Shown here: positions 45,382-54,951 of the stretch, one piece after another
How positions within the stretch are numbered: position 1 is the first letter of the stretch
Layout of the letters: each line of letters opens with the position of its first letter
NCBI RefSeq assembly: GCF_020025155.1
Contig: NZ_CP073751.1
Coordinates: 2,356,001-2,420,000 of the forward strand
Direction of reading: 5' to 3'
From: Halopseudomonas nanhaiensis
GTDB taxonomy: Bacteria > Pseudomonadota > Gammaproteobacteria > Pseudomonadales > Pseudomonadaceae
DNA: 64,000 nucleotides
Notes under the pieces: model-generated
Told to the model about the DNA's origin: nothing
Seen by the model: the letters and a program-made list of their open reading frames with translations, nothing else
Database searches by the model: none
Position numbers and translations under genes: made by a program

Positions 45382-45481
45382 GTGCCACCATCTTTTTTTG
45401 TTATATCCGCGAGTAATATCCGCGTCTGATGCCGACCTAAAACAATTTAAAAACAGAGTTTTAGTTTGTCACTTTAGCGCT

Positions 45482-46084
45482 ATGCTTGAGCTTACGCTTA
45501 CAAGCTCAGGTGTTAACGTGACAGCAAGTGCCATCACCCTCGCACCATCCGATGTTGTCGAATCCGAACGATCCGCCTTGCTGCCTTGCGGCCTTGCTGG
45601 TCTGATTCAACCTCAGGGGCTGCGAGCGGCCGTGATTCGTCCGACGTTACACTACCTGGGTATCGATTCGGACGATGCCGAAAAACTGTTGCTCGGCACC
45701 CTTCTATGCCTGGCCAGCCTGCCTCCTTCACGCCATCCGTCATCGGGTATCGGTCCGTTCGCCATAAGCGGAGAATTGCACACCCGGCTATGGGACGACC
45801 ATCTGGCACACCAACCGGATCAGGCCAGCCTGCTGCGCGGCCTGGCCAGTCAGCGCTGTTTCCTGCGCGATCCGCATGCAGAGCTTGGCTTCAATCTGGC
45901 CTATGCCACAGCAATGGCCTGGCTGATCTATGAAACACAGGGCGTAAGACTCGGCACCGGGGCAAGCATCGGCACACTGGCACGCATATGGCAGTTAGCG
46001 TACCCCCATCGCAACGGTCGAGCCAGTGACTTCGTGAAGGCCTGGATGCAGTCACACCCGATGGGCGAAGTCATCACCGCCTGA
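45482..46084 (+). CDS. Hypothetical protein, about 200 residues
   Basis: The product has no signal peptide or clear membrane segment. Its middle contains GELHTRLWDDHLAHQPDQASLLRGLASQRCFLRDPHAELGFNLAYATAMAWLIYETQGVRLGTGA, which looks helical with several aromatic positions. I recognise no family. The start is doubtful: ATG 45482 gives 200 residues, but GTG 45518, preceded by CAGGTG, would give 188 and would leave the palindrome at 45487-45508 outside the coding region. The gene is divergent from the hybrid kinase across about 100 bases, so shared control is conceivable. Confidence 0.55.
   Translation: MLELTLTSSGVNVTASAITLAPSDVVESERSALLPCGLAGLIQPQGLRAAVIRPTLHYLGIDSDDAEKLLLGTLLCLASLPPSRHPSSGIGPFAISGELHTRLWDDHLAHQPDQASLLRGLASQRCFLRDPHAELGFNLAYATAMAWLIYETQGVRLGTGASIGTLARIWQLAYPHRNGRASDFVKAWMQSHPMGEVITA
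45487..45508. promoter_or_regulatory. Operator-like inverted repeat before the hypothetical gene
   Basis: TGAGCTT (45487-45493) and AAGCTCA (45502-45508) are perfect inverse copies with an eight-base spacer. It lies in the divergent promoter region between the kinase and the hypothetical gene, just upstream of the candidate GTG start. It could be a regulator site, for instance for the LuxR-type regulator, but no consensus was recognised. Confidence 0.4.
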
Positions 46085-46180
46085 TCAATAGGCGCTCATC
46101 AGCACGGCCCAGTCCGCTTGACCAGGGGTGCCGCGGCTACCATGCTGGGTTCCGTTCACCACCCTCAGGAGCCCGGTACC

Positions 46181-47215
46181 ATGCCTCAATCAGCCACCGT
46201 AAACCGCCAGATCCTTTTGGCCTCCCGGCCCGTGGGCGCGCCAGTCGACACCAATTTCCGGATGGTCGAGTCCGAGGTCCCCAAGCCCGGACCGGGGCAG
46301 ATGCTGCTGCGGAACCTGTGGATGTCGCTAGACCCCTACATGCGCGGGCGCATGAGCGACGCGAAGTCCTACGCCGATCCGGTGCCAGTGGGCGGCGTCA
46401 TGACTGCCGGTACGGTTGCCCGAGTAGTCGAGTCAAACCTGGACGGTTATCAGTCGGGCGACCTGGTGATGGCATATACCGGCGGCTGGCAGGACTACAC
46501 GCTCTCGGACGGCAGCATGATCTTCAAGCAGGACCCTGGCATGCCACGCCCGTCCCAGGCTGTTGGCGTGCTGGGTATGCCGGGTTTCACGGGGTACATG
46601 GGGCTGATGGATATTGGCCAGCCCAGGGCCGGAGAAACAGTGGTCGTGGCGGCCGCCACCGGGCCTGTGGGTGCCGTCGTTGGCCAGGTTGCCAAGCTGC
46701 AGGGCTGCCGCGTAGTCGGCATCGCCGGGGGCGCCGAAAAGTGCAGCTATGCGCAGAGCGAACTCGGCTTCGATGTCTGTCTGGATCACAAGCGTGACGA
46801 TCTGCCTGCCCAGCTGGCCAGGGCCTGCCCGGACGGCATCGACGTGTATTTCGAGAATGTGGGCGGCAAGGTATTTGATGCGGTAATGCCGCTGCTCAAC
46901 GCCCATGCCCGGGTGCCCGTATGCGGGCTCATCTCCCAGTACAACGCAACCTCACTCCCCGATGGCCCGGATCGCCTGCCGCTGCTGATGCGCCTGTTGT
47001 TGAGTCAGCGTGTTCGCATGCAGGGATTCATCATCTTCGATAACTACGGGCCGCGTTACCCGGAGTTTCTCGAGGTCATGACGCCCTGGGTCAACGAAGG
47101 CAAGGTCACAGTCAAGGAGGACGTGGTCGAAGGCCTCGAGAACGCGCCTCAGGCATTCATGGGCCTGCTCGAAGGCCGCAACTTCGGCAAGCTGGTGGTC
47201 CATATCGCCGACTGA
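46181..47215 (+). CDS. NADP-dependent oxidoreductase of the CurA / zinc-independent MDR family
   Basis: The 344-residue medium-chain reductase lacks the zinc-site cysteines and matches leukotriene B4 12-hydroxydehydrogenase and curcumin reductase CurA. Key parts are NRQILLASRPVGAPVDTNFRMVE at the N-terminus, RNLWMSLDPYMRGRMSD, the NADP-binding AATGPVGAVVGQVAKLQGCRVVGIAGG and the C-terminal AFMGLLEGRNFGKLVVHIAD. Such enzymes reduce carbon-carbon double bonds of enones with NADPH. ATG 46181 has CAGGA upstream; the frame is open from 46118. It stands alone between divergent neighbours and converges on glpD. Confidence 0.93.
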   Translation: MPQSATVNRQILLASRPVGAPVDTNFRMVESEVPKPGPGQMLLRNLWMSLDPYMRGRMSDAKSYADPVPVGGVMTAGTVARVVESNLDGYQSGDLVMAYTGGWQDYTLSDGSMIFKQDPGMPRPSQAVGVLGMPGFTGYMGLMDIGQPRAGETVVVAAATGPVGAVVGQVAKLQGCRVVGIAGGAEKCSYAQSELGFDVCLDHKRDDLPAQLARACPDGIDVYFENVGGKVFDAVMPLLNAHARVPVCGLISQYNATSLPDGPDRLPLLMRLLLSQRVRMQGFIIFDNYGPRYPEFLEVMTPWVNEGKVTVKEDVVEGLENAPQAFMGLLEGRNFGKLVVHIAD

Positions 47216-47235
47216 CCGCTCACCGACGACGGGCG

Positions 47236-48798
47236 TTAGCTGCTGACCGTCTGGCTCTCGCCCAGGTAGGTGGCAAGCCGCGCCTTTTGTGACTCGGTCA
47301 GATGCAATCCGAGCTTGCTGCGTCGCCATAGAACGTCGTCACTGGTAACCGCCCATTCCCGCTCACGAAGGTATTTGACCTCACGTTCGGTCAGCCCTGC
47401 GCCGAAGGCTTCGCCAAGGTCCTCCGCCGCGTTGCAGCCACGCAGGAATGACTGGCAAAGCGTTCCGTAGCTGCGGACGTAACGGGCCAGCACATCCTGC
47501 TCCATCCACGGATACTGGCGTTGCAGCTGGGCGAGGTATGCCGCTGCCGATTCGAAGTTTCCGCCCGGCAGCGCATGGCTGGCCGTCCAGGCCGGCCCCA
47601 TGTCCTTGAACCACGGTGCAAGCCGTTCAAGTGCCGACTCCGCCAGACGACGGTAGGTCGTCAACTTGCCGCCAAACACGCTCAGGAGCGGCGCCTGCCC
47701 TTCGGCGTCCTGCACTGTCAGCGTATAGTCCCGCGTGACTGCAGAGGGGTTGGCATCCTCATCGTCCACCAGCGGGCGAACCCCGGCATATCGATGACAG
47801 ATGTCTTCCCTCCGAAGCTGTCGTTTGAAGTGCTCGTTGACCACGCCAATCAGATAGGACTCTTCCTCTTCACTGGGGTGCACGGTAGAGGGATCGCCCT
47901 GATACTCGCGATCGGTGGTGCCGATCAATGTGAAGCGTTCTTCATAGGGGAGTACGAACACGATCCGCTGATCGCTGTTTTGCAGAATGTACGCCTGATC
48001 GCCGGGGTACATCCTCGGGACGACGATGTGCGAGCCCTGTACCAGCCGAACGCCGTGAGGGGAGCGATTATCGGCGACCCGCTCGATCACCCGCGCCGCC
48101 CAGGGACCGGACGCATTGACCAGGGCGCGGGCTCGGACCGTATGGACGGCTCCTGCTGCGTCCTGCAGATCGACCTGCCAACCTTCACCTTCCCGGCGGG
48201 CCTTGACGCAACGGGTGCGAAGCCGAATGTCCGCGCCCAGTGAGCGCGCCTGCATTGCATTCAGGACGACAAGCCGCGCATCATCAACCCAGCAGTCGGA
48301 ATACTCGAAAGCGTGTCGAATGGAGGCCTGCAGCGGACCCTGGCCGTTGAGGTCCAGCGCCCGGGAGGCGGCCAGGGTGGTGCGGCGGTTGAGATGATCG
48401 TAGAGAAACAGGCCCGCGCGGAGCATCCAGCGCGGCCGCAGATGGTCTCGATGCGGCAGCACGAAACGCAGCGGCCAGATGATGTGCGGTGCCTTGTGCA
48501 GCAGGACCTCACGCTCCCCCAGCGCCTCGCGAACCAGGCGAAACTCGTAGTGCTCCAGATACCGCAAGCCGCCATGGATCAACTTGCTGCTCGCCGATGA
48601 GGTGTGGGCAGCGAGGTCGTGCTGTTCACACAGCAACACCCGAAGACCCCGCCCGGCAGCATCGTTCGCGATACCGACGCCATTGATACCGCCGCCTATC
48701 ACCAGTACGTCGTACGCATCGCCCCGCGGCGTGACCGCCCCCCGCCCTGTCTCCTTCGGATGTGCTTCGAGCACCTCGCCTCTCCCCTGCCATGGCAA
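47236..48798 (-). CDS. glpD: Aerobic glycerol-3-phosphate dehydrogenase
   Basis: The 520-residue FAD enzyme oxidises sn-glycerol 3-phosphate to dihydroxyacetone phosphate and passes electrons to ubiquinone at the inner membrane. The FAD motif VIGGGINGVGIANDAAGRG is at about 33-51, followed by SSKLIHGGLRYLEHYEFRLV (about 70-89), ALVNASGPWA and the FGGKLTTYRRLAE block. The C-terminal GlpD helix domain closes with LTEREVKYL and RRSKLGLHLTESQKARL. The start is ATG 48798; the first 28 residues are variable. The partner kinase glpK lies 0.6 kb away in the opposite direction. GlpR is not in the window, so GlpR control is not shown here. Confidence 0.96.
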   Translation of the reverse strand: MPWQGRGEVLEAHPKETGRGAVTPRGDAYDVLVIGGGINGVGIANDAAGRGLRVLLCEQHDLAAHTSSASSKLIHGGLRYLEHYEFRLVREALGEREVLLHKAPHIIWPLRFVLPHRDHLRPRWMLRAGLFLYDHLNRRTTLAASRALDLNGQGPLQASIRHAFEYSDCWVDDARLVVLNAMQARSLGADIRLRTRCVKARREGEGWQVDLQDAAGAVHTVRARALVNASGPWAARVIERVADNRSPHGVRLVQGSHIVVPRMYPGDQAYILQNSDQRIVFVLPYEERFTLIGTTDREYQGDPSTVHPSEEEESYLIGVVNEHFKRQLRREDICHRYAGVRPLVDDEDANPSAVTRDYTLTVQDAEGQAPLLSVFGGKLTTYRRLAESALERLAPWFKDMGPAWTASHALPGGNFESAAAYLAQLQRQYPWMEQDVLARYVRSYGTLCQSFLRGCNAAEDLGEAFGAGLTEREVKYLREREWAVTSDDVLWRRSKLGLHLTESQKARLATYLGESQTVSS

Positions 48799-48861
48799 TC
48801 TGACTTGATTAGAGCATATAACGACGGCGAGAATTCAATGCAGCCATCAAGAGACCATCGC

Positions 48862-49335
48862 ATGACGCCGGCAACCAAGCAGCTCGACCAGGCCAGGGTG
48901 ACCTATCGCCTGCACCGCTACGAGCACGACCCCAAGGCCGAATCCTACGGGACCGAAGCAGCAGACAAACTGTCGCTGGACCCGTCGCGCGTATTCAAGA
49001 CACTTCTAGCGGCCAGTGAAACGGGCGAACTGCTGGTGGCAATCGTGCCGGTAAATGGCAAGTTGAACCTGAAGAATCTGGCCACTGCGGCCCGGGTGAA
49101 GAAGGCTGCCATGGCCGATCCGGTGGCGGCCCAGCGCAGCACCGGATACCTCGTCGGCGGCATCAGTCCGCTGGGGCAGAAGAAGCGTCTACGCACGTTC
49201 GTTGACCGCAGTGCTCAGGGATTCGACACCATCTTCGTCAGCGGCGGCCGCCGCGGGCTCGAAATTGAACTGGCGCCGGCAGATCTGGCCCAACACACAC
49301 AGGGCGAATTCGCTGACATCGGCCGCAGCGATTGA
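48862..49335 (+). CDS. ybaK: Cys-tRNA(Pro)/Cys-tRNA deacylase YbaK
   Basis: The 157-residue editing enzyme of the YbaK/EbsC family hydrolyses Cys mischarged on tRNA-Pro. Conserved pieces are MTPATKQLDQARVTYRLHRYEHD, YGTEAADKLSLDPSRVFKTLLAA, VPVNGKLNLKNLATAARVKKAAMAD and GYLVGGISPLGQKKRLRTFVD, including the catalytic Lys region near residue 50. ATG 48862 is chosen; ATG 48838 would add eight residues. It lies divergently from glpD and 33 bases before glpK, so it may share the glpK message. A link with glycerol metabolism is not known. Confidence 0.93.
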   Translation: MTPATKQLDQARVTYRLHRYEHDPKAESYGTEAADKLSLDPSRVFKTLLAASETGELLVAIVPVNGKLNLKNLATAARVKKAAMADPVAAQRSTGYLVGGISPLGQKKRLRTFVDRSAQGFDTIFVSGGRRGLEIELAPADLAQHTQGEFADIGRSD

Positions 49336-49368
49336 TCGCAGCACAATAACAAAGAGGACGCCATTGCG

Positions 49369-50850
49369 ATGAAACGCCACATCCTTGCCATTGATCAGGG
49401 CACCACCAGCAGCCGCGCGATCGTCTTCGACGATCAGGCCCAGCCGCTGGCGAGCGCTCAACAGGAGTTCAGGCAGTACTTCCCGGATGATGGCTGGGTA
49501 GAACACGACGGTGAGGAGATCTGGAGCAGTACCCTTGCGGTATGCCGCCAGGCGCTGGAGAAGGCGTCACTGACCGCCAGCGACGTCACCGCGATCGGCA
49601 TCACCAATCAGCGTGAGACCACGCTGCTCTGGGATGCTGCTACCGGCGATCCCGTGTACAAAGCCATTGTCTGGCAGGACCGTCGTACGGCAGCGTTCTG
49701 CAACGCTCTGCGCGAAGCGGGTCACGAGCCTCGAGTGACCGAGCGCACCGGCCTGCTCATCGACCCCTATTTCTCGGGGACGAAGTTGCGCTGGTTGCTG
49801 GACAACGTCGAGGGCGCACGCGAGCGGGCCGAGCGCGGCGAACTGCGCTTTGGCACCGTCGACAGCTTCCTGCTCTGGCGTCTCACTGGCGGCAAGGTGC
49901 ACCGCACCGACGCCACCAATGCATCGCGTACCCTGCTGTTCAACATTCATACGCAGGACTGGGATGAGGAGATGCTGGCACTGCTGGACATCCCTCGTTC
50001 CGTACTTCCGGAGATCATGGACTGCGCCGCGGACTTCGGCTCAACCGACGCAGCGCTGCTGGGCGCGTCCATCCCCGTGACGGCCGTGGCCGGGGACCAG
50101 CAGGCCGCGCTGGTCGGGCAGGTATGCTTCAAGTCGGGCATGGTCAAGAGCACGTATGGAACCGGCTGTTTCATGATCATGAATACCGGTGACGCCCCGG
50201 TAAGCTCGAGCAATCGCCTGCTGACCACCGTGGCGTATCGCCTCGATGGCAAGGCGACCTACGCGCTTGAAGGCAGTATCTTCGTGGCCGGTGCGGCGAT
50301 TCAATGGCTGCGCGATGGACTCAAGCTGATCCAGCATGCCGGTGAAACCGAAGCGCTGGCCGAGCAGACGGGCGAACAATGCGGTGTGTATCTTGTGCCG
50401 GCCTTCACCGGGCTCGGCGCGCCATACTGGGACCCCAAGGCACGCGGCGCCATCTTCGGGCTGACCCGCGATACCGGTATTGGCGAGATCGTGACGGCCG
50501 GTCTGCAGTCAGTGTGCTTTCAGACCCGCGATCTGCTGGACGCCATGACCAGCGACGGCGGCAACAGTACTGCAGCCTTGCGCGTCGACGGGGGCATGGT
50601 GGTGAACAACTGGGTGGTGCAATCGCTGGCCAATATCCTTGGGGTACAGGTCGACCGCCCACGGATAACTGAAACCACGGCACTTGGCGTGGCTTATCTG
50701 GCAGGCTTGCAGATCGGCCTGTTCGACAGCCTCGAAGCCATTACCCAACGCTGGGAACGTGAGCGCACGTTCGATCCGGTGATGCCCGAGGCCAAGCGCG
50801 AAGCGCTGTATCAGGGTTGGGTCGATGCCGTGAGGCGGGTGCGGGACTGA
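49369..50850 (+). CDS. glpK: Glycerol kinase
   Basis: The 493-residue FGGY-family kinase phosphorylates glycerol to sn-glycerol 3-phosphate in the cytoplasm. Diagnostic segments are [17 protein letters not shown] (5-21), [13 protein letters not shown] (about 82-94), [30 protein letters not shown] and the FGGY signature region [30 protein letters not shown]. All are intact. AGAGGA lies a few bases upstream of ATG 49369. Its end overlaps the convergent membrane protein gene by 40 bases. Together with glpD it provides glycerol use through dihydroxyacetone phosphate; the uptake facilitator glpF is not here. Confidence 0.97.
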   Translation: MKRHILAIDQGTTSSRAIVFDDQAQPLASAQQEFRQYFPDDGWVEHDGEEIWSSTLAVCRQALEKASLTASDVTAIGITNQRETTLLWDAATGDPVYKAIVWQDRRTAAFCNALREAGHEPRVTERTGLLIDPYFSGTKLRWLLDNVEGARERAERGELRFGTVDSFLLWRLTGGKVHRTDATNASRTLLFNIHTQDWDEEMLALLDIPRSVLPEIMDCAADFGSTDAALLGASIPVTAVAGDQQAALVGQVCFKSGMVKSTYGTGCFMIMNTGDAPVSSSNRLLTTVAYRLDGKATYALEGSIFVAGAAIQWLRDGLKLIQHAGETEALAEQTGEQCGVYLVPAFTGLGAPYWDPKARGAIFGLTRDTGIGEIVTAGLQSVCFQTRDLLDAMTSDGGNSTAALRVDGGMVVNNWVVQSLANILGVQVDRPRITETTALGVAYLAGLQIGLFDSLEAITQRWERERTFDPVMPEAKREALYQGWVDAVRRVRD

Positions 50851-51680
50851 GGCAAAGCCACCACCTCGAGCCGCCAGATCAGCCTCGCTGCGCGGCTGAG
50901 CAGAAAAAGAAACAGCAGGGGCAGAATCAGCGTCCGCAGAAAGAACAGCGCCATCACCGTTACCACGTTCATGGACAGGTCCTCCAGCTGTTGCTGCATC
51001 TCACGATAGGTCTGCGGATCGCCCAGTCTGGACATCTTGCTGCGCAGGCTGGTATCCGCCCCGCTTCCGCCACCCGAGACCGGCTGGTCTATCAGTTCGA
51101 TCTCGGTGGACACCGAACCCAGCACTGCCAGCTCGGCACGGGTCTGATCGGCGATGTACACCCGATCCACCAGACCGTTCAATGCCACCGCCAGCACCAG
51201 CGCAAAGCGTAGAAACAGCAACAATGCGAACACTCTCAGCAGCCAGTGGGTCCAGAGCGCCGATCGCAGCATGACGCTACCCACCAGAGCCAAGGCTGAC
51301 AGGCTCAACAACACCTTGAACAGGGTGTCGGAGACGATGTCCAGCAGCACCTTCTGAATCACCAGCGAACCGATCGCCAGCTTCATCATTGATGAGTACT
51401 GCTCCACCAGATCGTTGAATGGATCGAGCAGTTCACCGAGCGTCACCTGCACGCCGGCGAACAGGCTGAAGCTCAACGTGGTCGACTGCATGACCGAAAT
51501 CAGCGCGTTCAGCCCTCGTGCCGTAGCGAATGCCAGACCAGCCTGCAGCAGCGATCCATCGACGTATTCGGCACAACGCGCGTCCAGCAGTCCGAGCCAG
51601 GAAAGGCCTGCACACAGGAGAACCAGCACGACCAGCAGCGCACGGGTGCCGGGGCGACTGAGATCGATCATTGCTTGCAT
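50811..51680 (-). CDS. Polytopic membrane protein of unknown function, 289 residues
   Basis: The product has an N-terminal hydrophobic helix (about 15-34), a cluster of helices between about 75 and 180, and a last membrane stretch (about 237-266, [26 protein letters not shown]). Between them is a hydrophilic segment with [34 protein letters not shown], probably facing one compartment. I know similar unannotated membrane proteins in gamma-proteobacteria but no function. The ATG at 51680 is the only reasonable start. Its last 40 bases overlap the end of glpK on the other strand, an unusually large convergent overlap. Confidence 0.65.
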   Translation of the reverse strand: MQAMIDLSRPGTRALLVVLVLLCAGLSWLGLLDARCAEYVDGSLLQAGLAFATARGLNALISVMQSTTLSFSLFAGVQVTLGELLDPFNDLVEQYSSMMKLAIGSLVIQKVLLDIVSDTLFKVLLSLSALALVGSVMLRSALWTHWLLRVFALLLFLRFALVLAVALNGLVDRVYIADQTRAELAVLGSVSTEIELIDQPVSGGGSGADTSLRSKMSRLGDPQTYREMQQQLEDLSMNVVTVMALFFLRTLILPLLFLFLLSRAARLIWRLEVVALPQSRTRLTASTQP

Positions 51681-51843
51681 GGGGCCACCTGACGGTCTGA
51701 AACGATATCGCTGAAGGGTAGCCGCCGCGCTGGTCGGGACGCAACGCCGGGCTGAATTGCACAGGGGCGGGACATCGACCGGATGCGGTCCGACACTGCG
51801 CGTCGAGAGGCGCGAGGAAGAAAAGAAGGAAAACTCGGCAATA

Positions 51844-51868
51844 AAAAGCCCGCACAGGGCGGGCTTTT
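51844..51868 (-). terminator. Terminator of tRNA-Pro
   Basis: AAAAGCCCGC (51844-51853) and GCGGGCTTTT (51859-51868) form a ten-pair stem. Read on the minus strand, TTTTTATT follows the stem, giving a good rho-independent terminator 32 bases after the tRNA 3' end. Confidence 0.88.
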
Positions 51869-51900
51869 ATGGCGTGCTGTACGAGCAGCACACGGGAATG

Positions 51901-51977
51901 TGGTCGGAGCGACTGGAATCGAACCAGCGACCTTCTCGTCCCGAACGAGACGCGCTACCAGGCTGCGCTACGCTCCG
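51901..51977 (-). tRNA. tRNA-Pro (anticodon CGG)
   Basis: The 77-base minus-strand gene has an encoded CCA, acceptor arms CGGAGCG and CGCTCCG, a D arm GCGCAGCCTGGTAGCGC, anticodon stem CTCGT/ACGAG with loop TCGGG giving CGG, and T arm CTGG-TTCGATT-CCAG. All stems pair. It reads Pro codon CCG. A rho-independent terminator follows. Confidence 0.95.
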
Positions 51978-52052
51978 TGGTGAGGCGGCATTTTACCGAA
52001 ACGACCGTCAAGCACAAGGGGCTGACCGGAAAATCTTCGCGTTTCCACGGAG

Positions 52053-52670
52053 TTAACGGCGTACCTCGCCGTCTGCGAAAATCGAGCTGCAGTCCAGCCA
52101 ATCCTCAGGCGTGTTGGCGTTGTGCAACCGGGGGTCGCCTTCGGGCAATTGCAGTACCCGGTGCGACTGCGCCAGCAGCCAGCGCAGTGGGCTGCGCTGG
52201 CCATCCTTCCACGCCTGCGACAGCGACGCCCATCGCGACGCCGGAATGATGCTCACCAGCGGCTGCCAATGCTCTCCCGTCCGGACCAGCCAGACGCACT
52301 CAGGCTCCTGGCGCGCGTGGGATGCGAGATCTTCGAGCAGCTCTGGGGGCAACTGTGGAAGGTCACAGGGAATCACCAGCAGATGGCTGGTTCGGCACAG
52401 CCTGATCGCACCGAGGATGCCCGCAAGCGGCCCGGGAAAGTCCGGCACATCGTCGGTCACCAGCGCGTCCGCCCACTGTCTATACTGTTCCTGATTGCGG
52501 TTGCAGCTGATCATTATCGGGGCCGCGACGCTGCGCAGACGCGCCGCCAACCGCTGCGCCACCGGCTGGCCATGCCAGTCCATCAGGCCCTTGTCACGCC
52601 CCCCGAGCCGACTGCCCTGTCCGCCGGCAAGCAGCACGGCACTGAGCGTGAAGCTGTCTGATAGGGTCAT
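52053..52670 (-). CDS. mobA: Molybdenum cofactor guanylyltransferase MobA
   Basis: The 205-residue nucleotidyltransferase attaches GMP to molybdopterin, making the bis-MGD cofactor of DMSO-reductase-type enzymes. Features are the GTP-binding loop LLAGGQGSRLGGRDKGLMDW (13-32), NRNQEQYRQWADALVTDD and the metal site in GPLAGILGAI and VIPCDLPQLPPELL. The start ATG 52668-52670 is preceded by sequence shared with the divergent moaB promoter. It is divergent from moaB-moeA; a molybdopterin oxidoreductase 3-4 kb downstream could use its product. Only 70 bases separate it from moaB. Confidence 0.94.
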   Translation of the reverse strand: MTLSDSFTLSAVLLAGGQGSRLGGRDKGLMDWHGQPVAQRLAARLRSVAAPIMISCNRNQEQYRQWADALVTDDVPDFPGPLAGILGAIRLCRTSHLLVIPCDLPQLPPELLEDLASHARQEPECVWLVRTGEHWQPLVSIIPASRWASLSQAWKDGQRSPLRWLLAQSHRVLQLPEGDPRLHNANTPEDWLDCSSIFADGEVRR

Positions 52671-52740
52671 TGCGGCCTCCGGTTCGCTGTGGCCTCTGTG
52701 TTATAACACTGCCTGCTTTTTCAGCCAAAGGATCCACTCG

Positions 52741-53277
52741 ATGGCCCACACCAGTGGCGACTTCTCAGCTCTCAACATCGCGGTGCTCACCGTCAGTGAC
52801 ACCCGCACACAGGACACCGATACCTCCGGTCAGCTGCTCGTCGACAGCGCTGCCGAGGCCGGCCATCGCGTCATGGACAGGCAGCTGCAACCGGACGACA
52901 TCTACAGGATCCGTGCCGTGGTGTCGGCGTGGATCGCCCGTCCGGACGTACAGGTCATCCTGATTACCGGCGGCACCGGATTCACTGGGCGGGACAGCAC
53001 CCCTGAAGCCGTTGCACCCTTGCTGGACAAGACCGTGGACGGCTTTGGCGAGCTGTTTCGCCACGTATCCTGGGAGGAAATCGGTACGTCTACTCTGCAG
53101 TCCCGCGCGCTCGCGGGACTCGCCAACCGTACGCTTGTAGTGTGCATGCCTGGCTCGACCGGCGCGTGCCGTACCGCCTGGAACCGCATTCTTCGGGAAC
53201 AACTGGATAGCCGCACGCGGCCCTGCAACTTTGTCCAGCATCTTGCACAGGGACCTGCCTGCGAGACACGTTCATGA
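52741..53277 (+). CDS. moaB: Molybdenum cofactor biosynthesis protein MoaB (adenylyltransferase)
   Basis: The 178-residue MoaB/Mog-type protein adenylylates molybdopterin before molybdate insertion. Signatures are [42 protein letters not shown] with the MPT-binding TGGTG motif, and [19 protein letters not shown]. The ATG at 52741 (MAHTSGDF) fits the family length. Its TGA overlaps the ATG of moeA (ATGA), so the two are translationally coupled. It is divergent from mobA. Confidence 0.95.
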   Translation: MAHTSGDFSALNIAVLTVSDTRTQDTDTSGQLLVDSAAEAGHRVMDRQLQPDDIYRIRAVVSAWIARPDVQVILITGGTGFTGRDSTPEAVAPLLDKTVDGFGELFRHVSWEEIGTSTLQSRALAGLANRTLVVCMPGSTGACRTAWNRILREQLDSRTRPCNFVQHLAQGPACETRS

Positions 53278-54479
53278 GCCTGATGCCAGTGGCCGATGCG
53301 CTGCGCAAGTTGCTGCACAGCGCAGCAGGCGAGCCGCCACGCCCATGCGAGAGCGTTGAACTTTGCTCCGCGCTGGGACGGGTGCTCGCCGATCCGGTTA
53401 TCGCCAGCGCCGACGTGCCCCCGTGGGACAACAGTGCTATGGATGGATATGCCCTCCACAGTGAAGATCTGCGGCGCGGCATCGATAGCGGCCTGCCGAT
53501 CAGCCAGCGCATCACCGCCGGCATGGCCCCTCAACCGCTGCAGCCCGGCACCTGCGCGCGCATCTTCACCGGCGCTCCGATTCCCGCAGGGGCCGATTGC
53601 GTCGAGATGCAGGAGAACGTGCGCGAAGAACACGGCGCAGCGCGATTTTCCAACGCCTTGCGCCCCGGGCAGAATATCCGGCCCCGCGGCCAGGATCTGG
53701 CCGCCGGGGAGACCGTTCTTCAGGCTGGCCATGTGTTGCGGCCTCAGGACCTCGGTGTGATCGCCTCGGTCGGCATGGCCAAGGTCAAGGTCTGCCGGCC
53801 TCTGCGCGTGGCGGTGCTCTCCACCGGCAATGAACTCGTCGAGCCGGACCAACCGCTCGGCCCGGGGCAGATCTACAACAGCAATCGCTTCACTATCCGC
53901 GCGGCGCTCCAGCGCCTCGGACAGGAGGTCGTTGACGGCGGCATTCTGCCGGACGACCCGGAGCTGACCCGTACCCGGCTTCGCGAACTGACGCGTGAAG
54001 CTGACGTGATCATTACCTCTGGCGGGGTGTCAGTCGGTGAAGCGGATTATCTCGGCCAGGTGCTTCGCGATGAGGGTCAGGTCGACCTGTGGAAGCTGGC
54101 CATCAAGCCAGGCAAGCCTTTCACCCTCGGCCAGTTCGACGACAAGCCGGTACTCGGCCTGCCCGGCAACCCGGCAGCGTCACTGGTGACCTTCGTGCTG
54201 TTGGTAAAGCCGTACCTGCTGGCGCGGCTGGGCGTCAAACGAACCGAGCCGCTGGTATTCCCCATAGCGGCCGGGTTCCGCTGGGACAGAGCCGGAACCC
54301 GCGACGAATACGCCCGGGCACGCATTGAGGGCAGACAACTGCAGCTGTGCGGCAACCAGAGCTCGGGAGTTCTCAGCAATGCCAGCCATGCGGACGGGCT
54401 GGTACTGATTCGTGCCGGAGCCGTATTCGAGCAGGGCGCGCTGCTCGACTTTCTGCCATTCGAAGGTTTGTTTGACTGA
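53274..54479 (+). CDS. moeA: Molybdopterin molybdenumtransferase MoeA
   Basis: The 401-residue enzyme inserts molybdate into adenylylated molybdopterin. Four-domain organisation is apparent: [15 protein letters not shown] (about 46-60) with catalytic Asp residues, [20 protein letters not shown], the MoaB-like domain [25 protein letters not shown] with [12 protein letters not shown], and [29 protein letters not shown]. It overlaps moaB by four bases. A bidirectional terminator lies just after it, before the convergent grxD. Confidence 0.96.
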   Translation: MSLMPVADALRKLLHSAAGEPPRPCESVELCSALGRVLADPVIASADVPPWDNSAMDGYALHSEDLRRGIDSGLPISQRITAGMAPQPLQPGTCARIFTGAPIPAGADCVEMQENVREEHGAARFSNALRPGQNIRPRGQDLAAGETVLQAGHVLRPQDLGVIASVGMAKVKVCRPLRVAVLSTGNELVEPDQPLGPGQIYNSNRFTIRAALQRLGQEVVDGGILPDDPELTRTRLRELTREADVIITSGGVSVGEADYLGQVLRDEGQVDLWKLAIKPGKPFTLGQFDDKPVLGLPGNPAASLVTFVLLVKPYLLARLGVKRTEPLVFPIAAGFRWDRAGTRDEYARARIEGRQLQLCGNQSSGVLSNASHADGLVLIRAGAVFEQGALLDFLPFEGLFD

Positions 54480-54497
54480 CCGCGGACGGGAGCATTG

Positions 54498-54533
54498 AAA
54501 AAAAAACCGCGCCGGATTGCTCGGGCGCGGTTT
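54498..54533. terminator. Bidirectional terminator between moeA and grxD
   Basis: AAACCGCGCC (54504-54513) pairs with GGCGCGGTTT (54524-54533) over ten bases. The A-run at 54498-54506 becomes a long T-run after the stem on the minus strand, strong for grxD; the plus-strand side has TTTC, weaker for moeA. Confidence 0.88.
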
Positions 54534-54547
54534 CTGAAACAACCGAC

Positions 54548-54871
54548 TCAGTGCTCTGTCGCGGTCGCCGACTTGATCATGGTCTGCAACTCACCGGACT
54601 CGTGCAGCTCCAGGATGATGTCGCTGCCACCGACCAGTTCACCGTTGATCCACAGCTGCGGAAAGGTCGGCCAGTTGGCGTACTTCGGCAGATTCGTGCG
54701 GATGTCCGGATTCTGCAGAATGTCGACGTAGGCGAACTTCTCGCCACAGGCCATCAGGGCCTGTACCGCACGTGCGGAAAAACCGCACTGGGGTGCGTTC
54801 GGTGCGCCTTTCATGTAGATCAGCACCGGGTTGTTGGCGATCTGTTCTTTGATGGTATCGATGATATCCAT
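54548..54871 (-). CDS. grxD: Monothiol glutaredoxin (Grx4 type)
   Basis: The 107-residue glutaredoxin carries the active site C29-G-F-S of monothiol type, with GAPNAPQCGFSARAVQAL, TFPQLWINGELVGGSDIILELHESGEL and glutathione-binding residues. Grx4 proteins bind and transfer [2Fe-2S] clusters with glutathione and BolA. The start ATG 54871 fits the family length exactly. A strong terminator follows. It stands between moeA (convergent) and the molybdopterin oxidoreductase gene (same strand, 80 bases upstream). Confidence 0.97.
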   Translation of the reverse strand: MDIIDTIKEQIANNPVLIYMKGAPNAPQCGFSARAVQALMACGEKFAYVDILQNPDIRTNLPKYANWPTFPQLWINGELVGGSDIILELHESGELQTMIKSATATEH

Positions 54872-54951
54872 GACACTCCTCGTAAAGACGCGGTCCGGCA
54901 GGCCAGAACTCGACCTGCAAAAAAGCCGATAGTGTACAGCAAAGGCCGACG

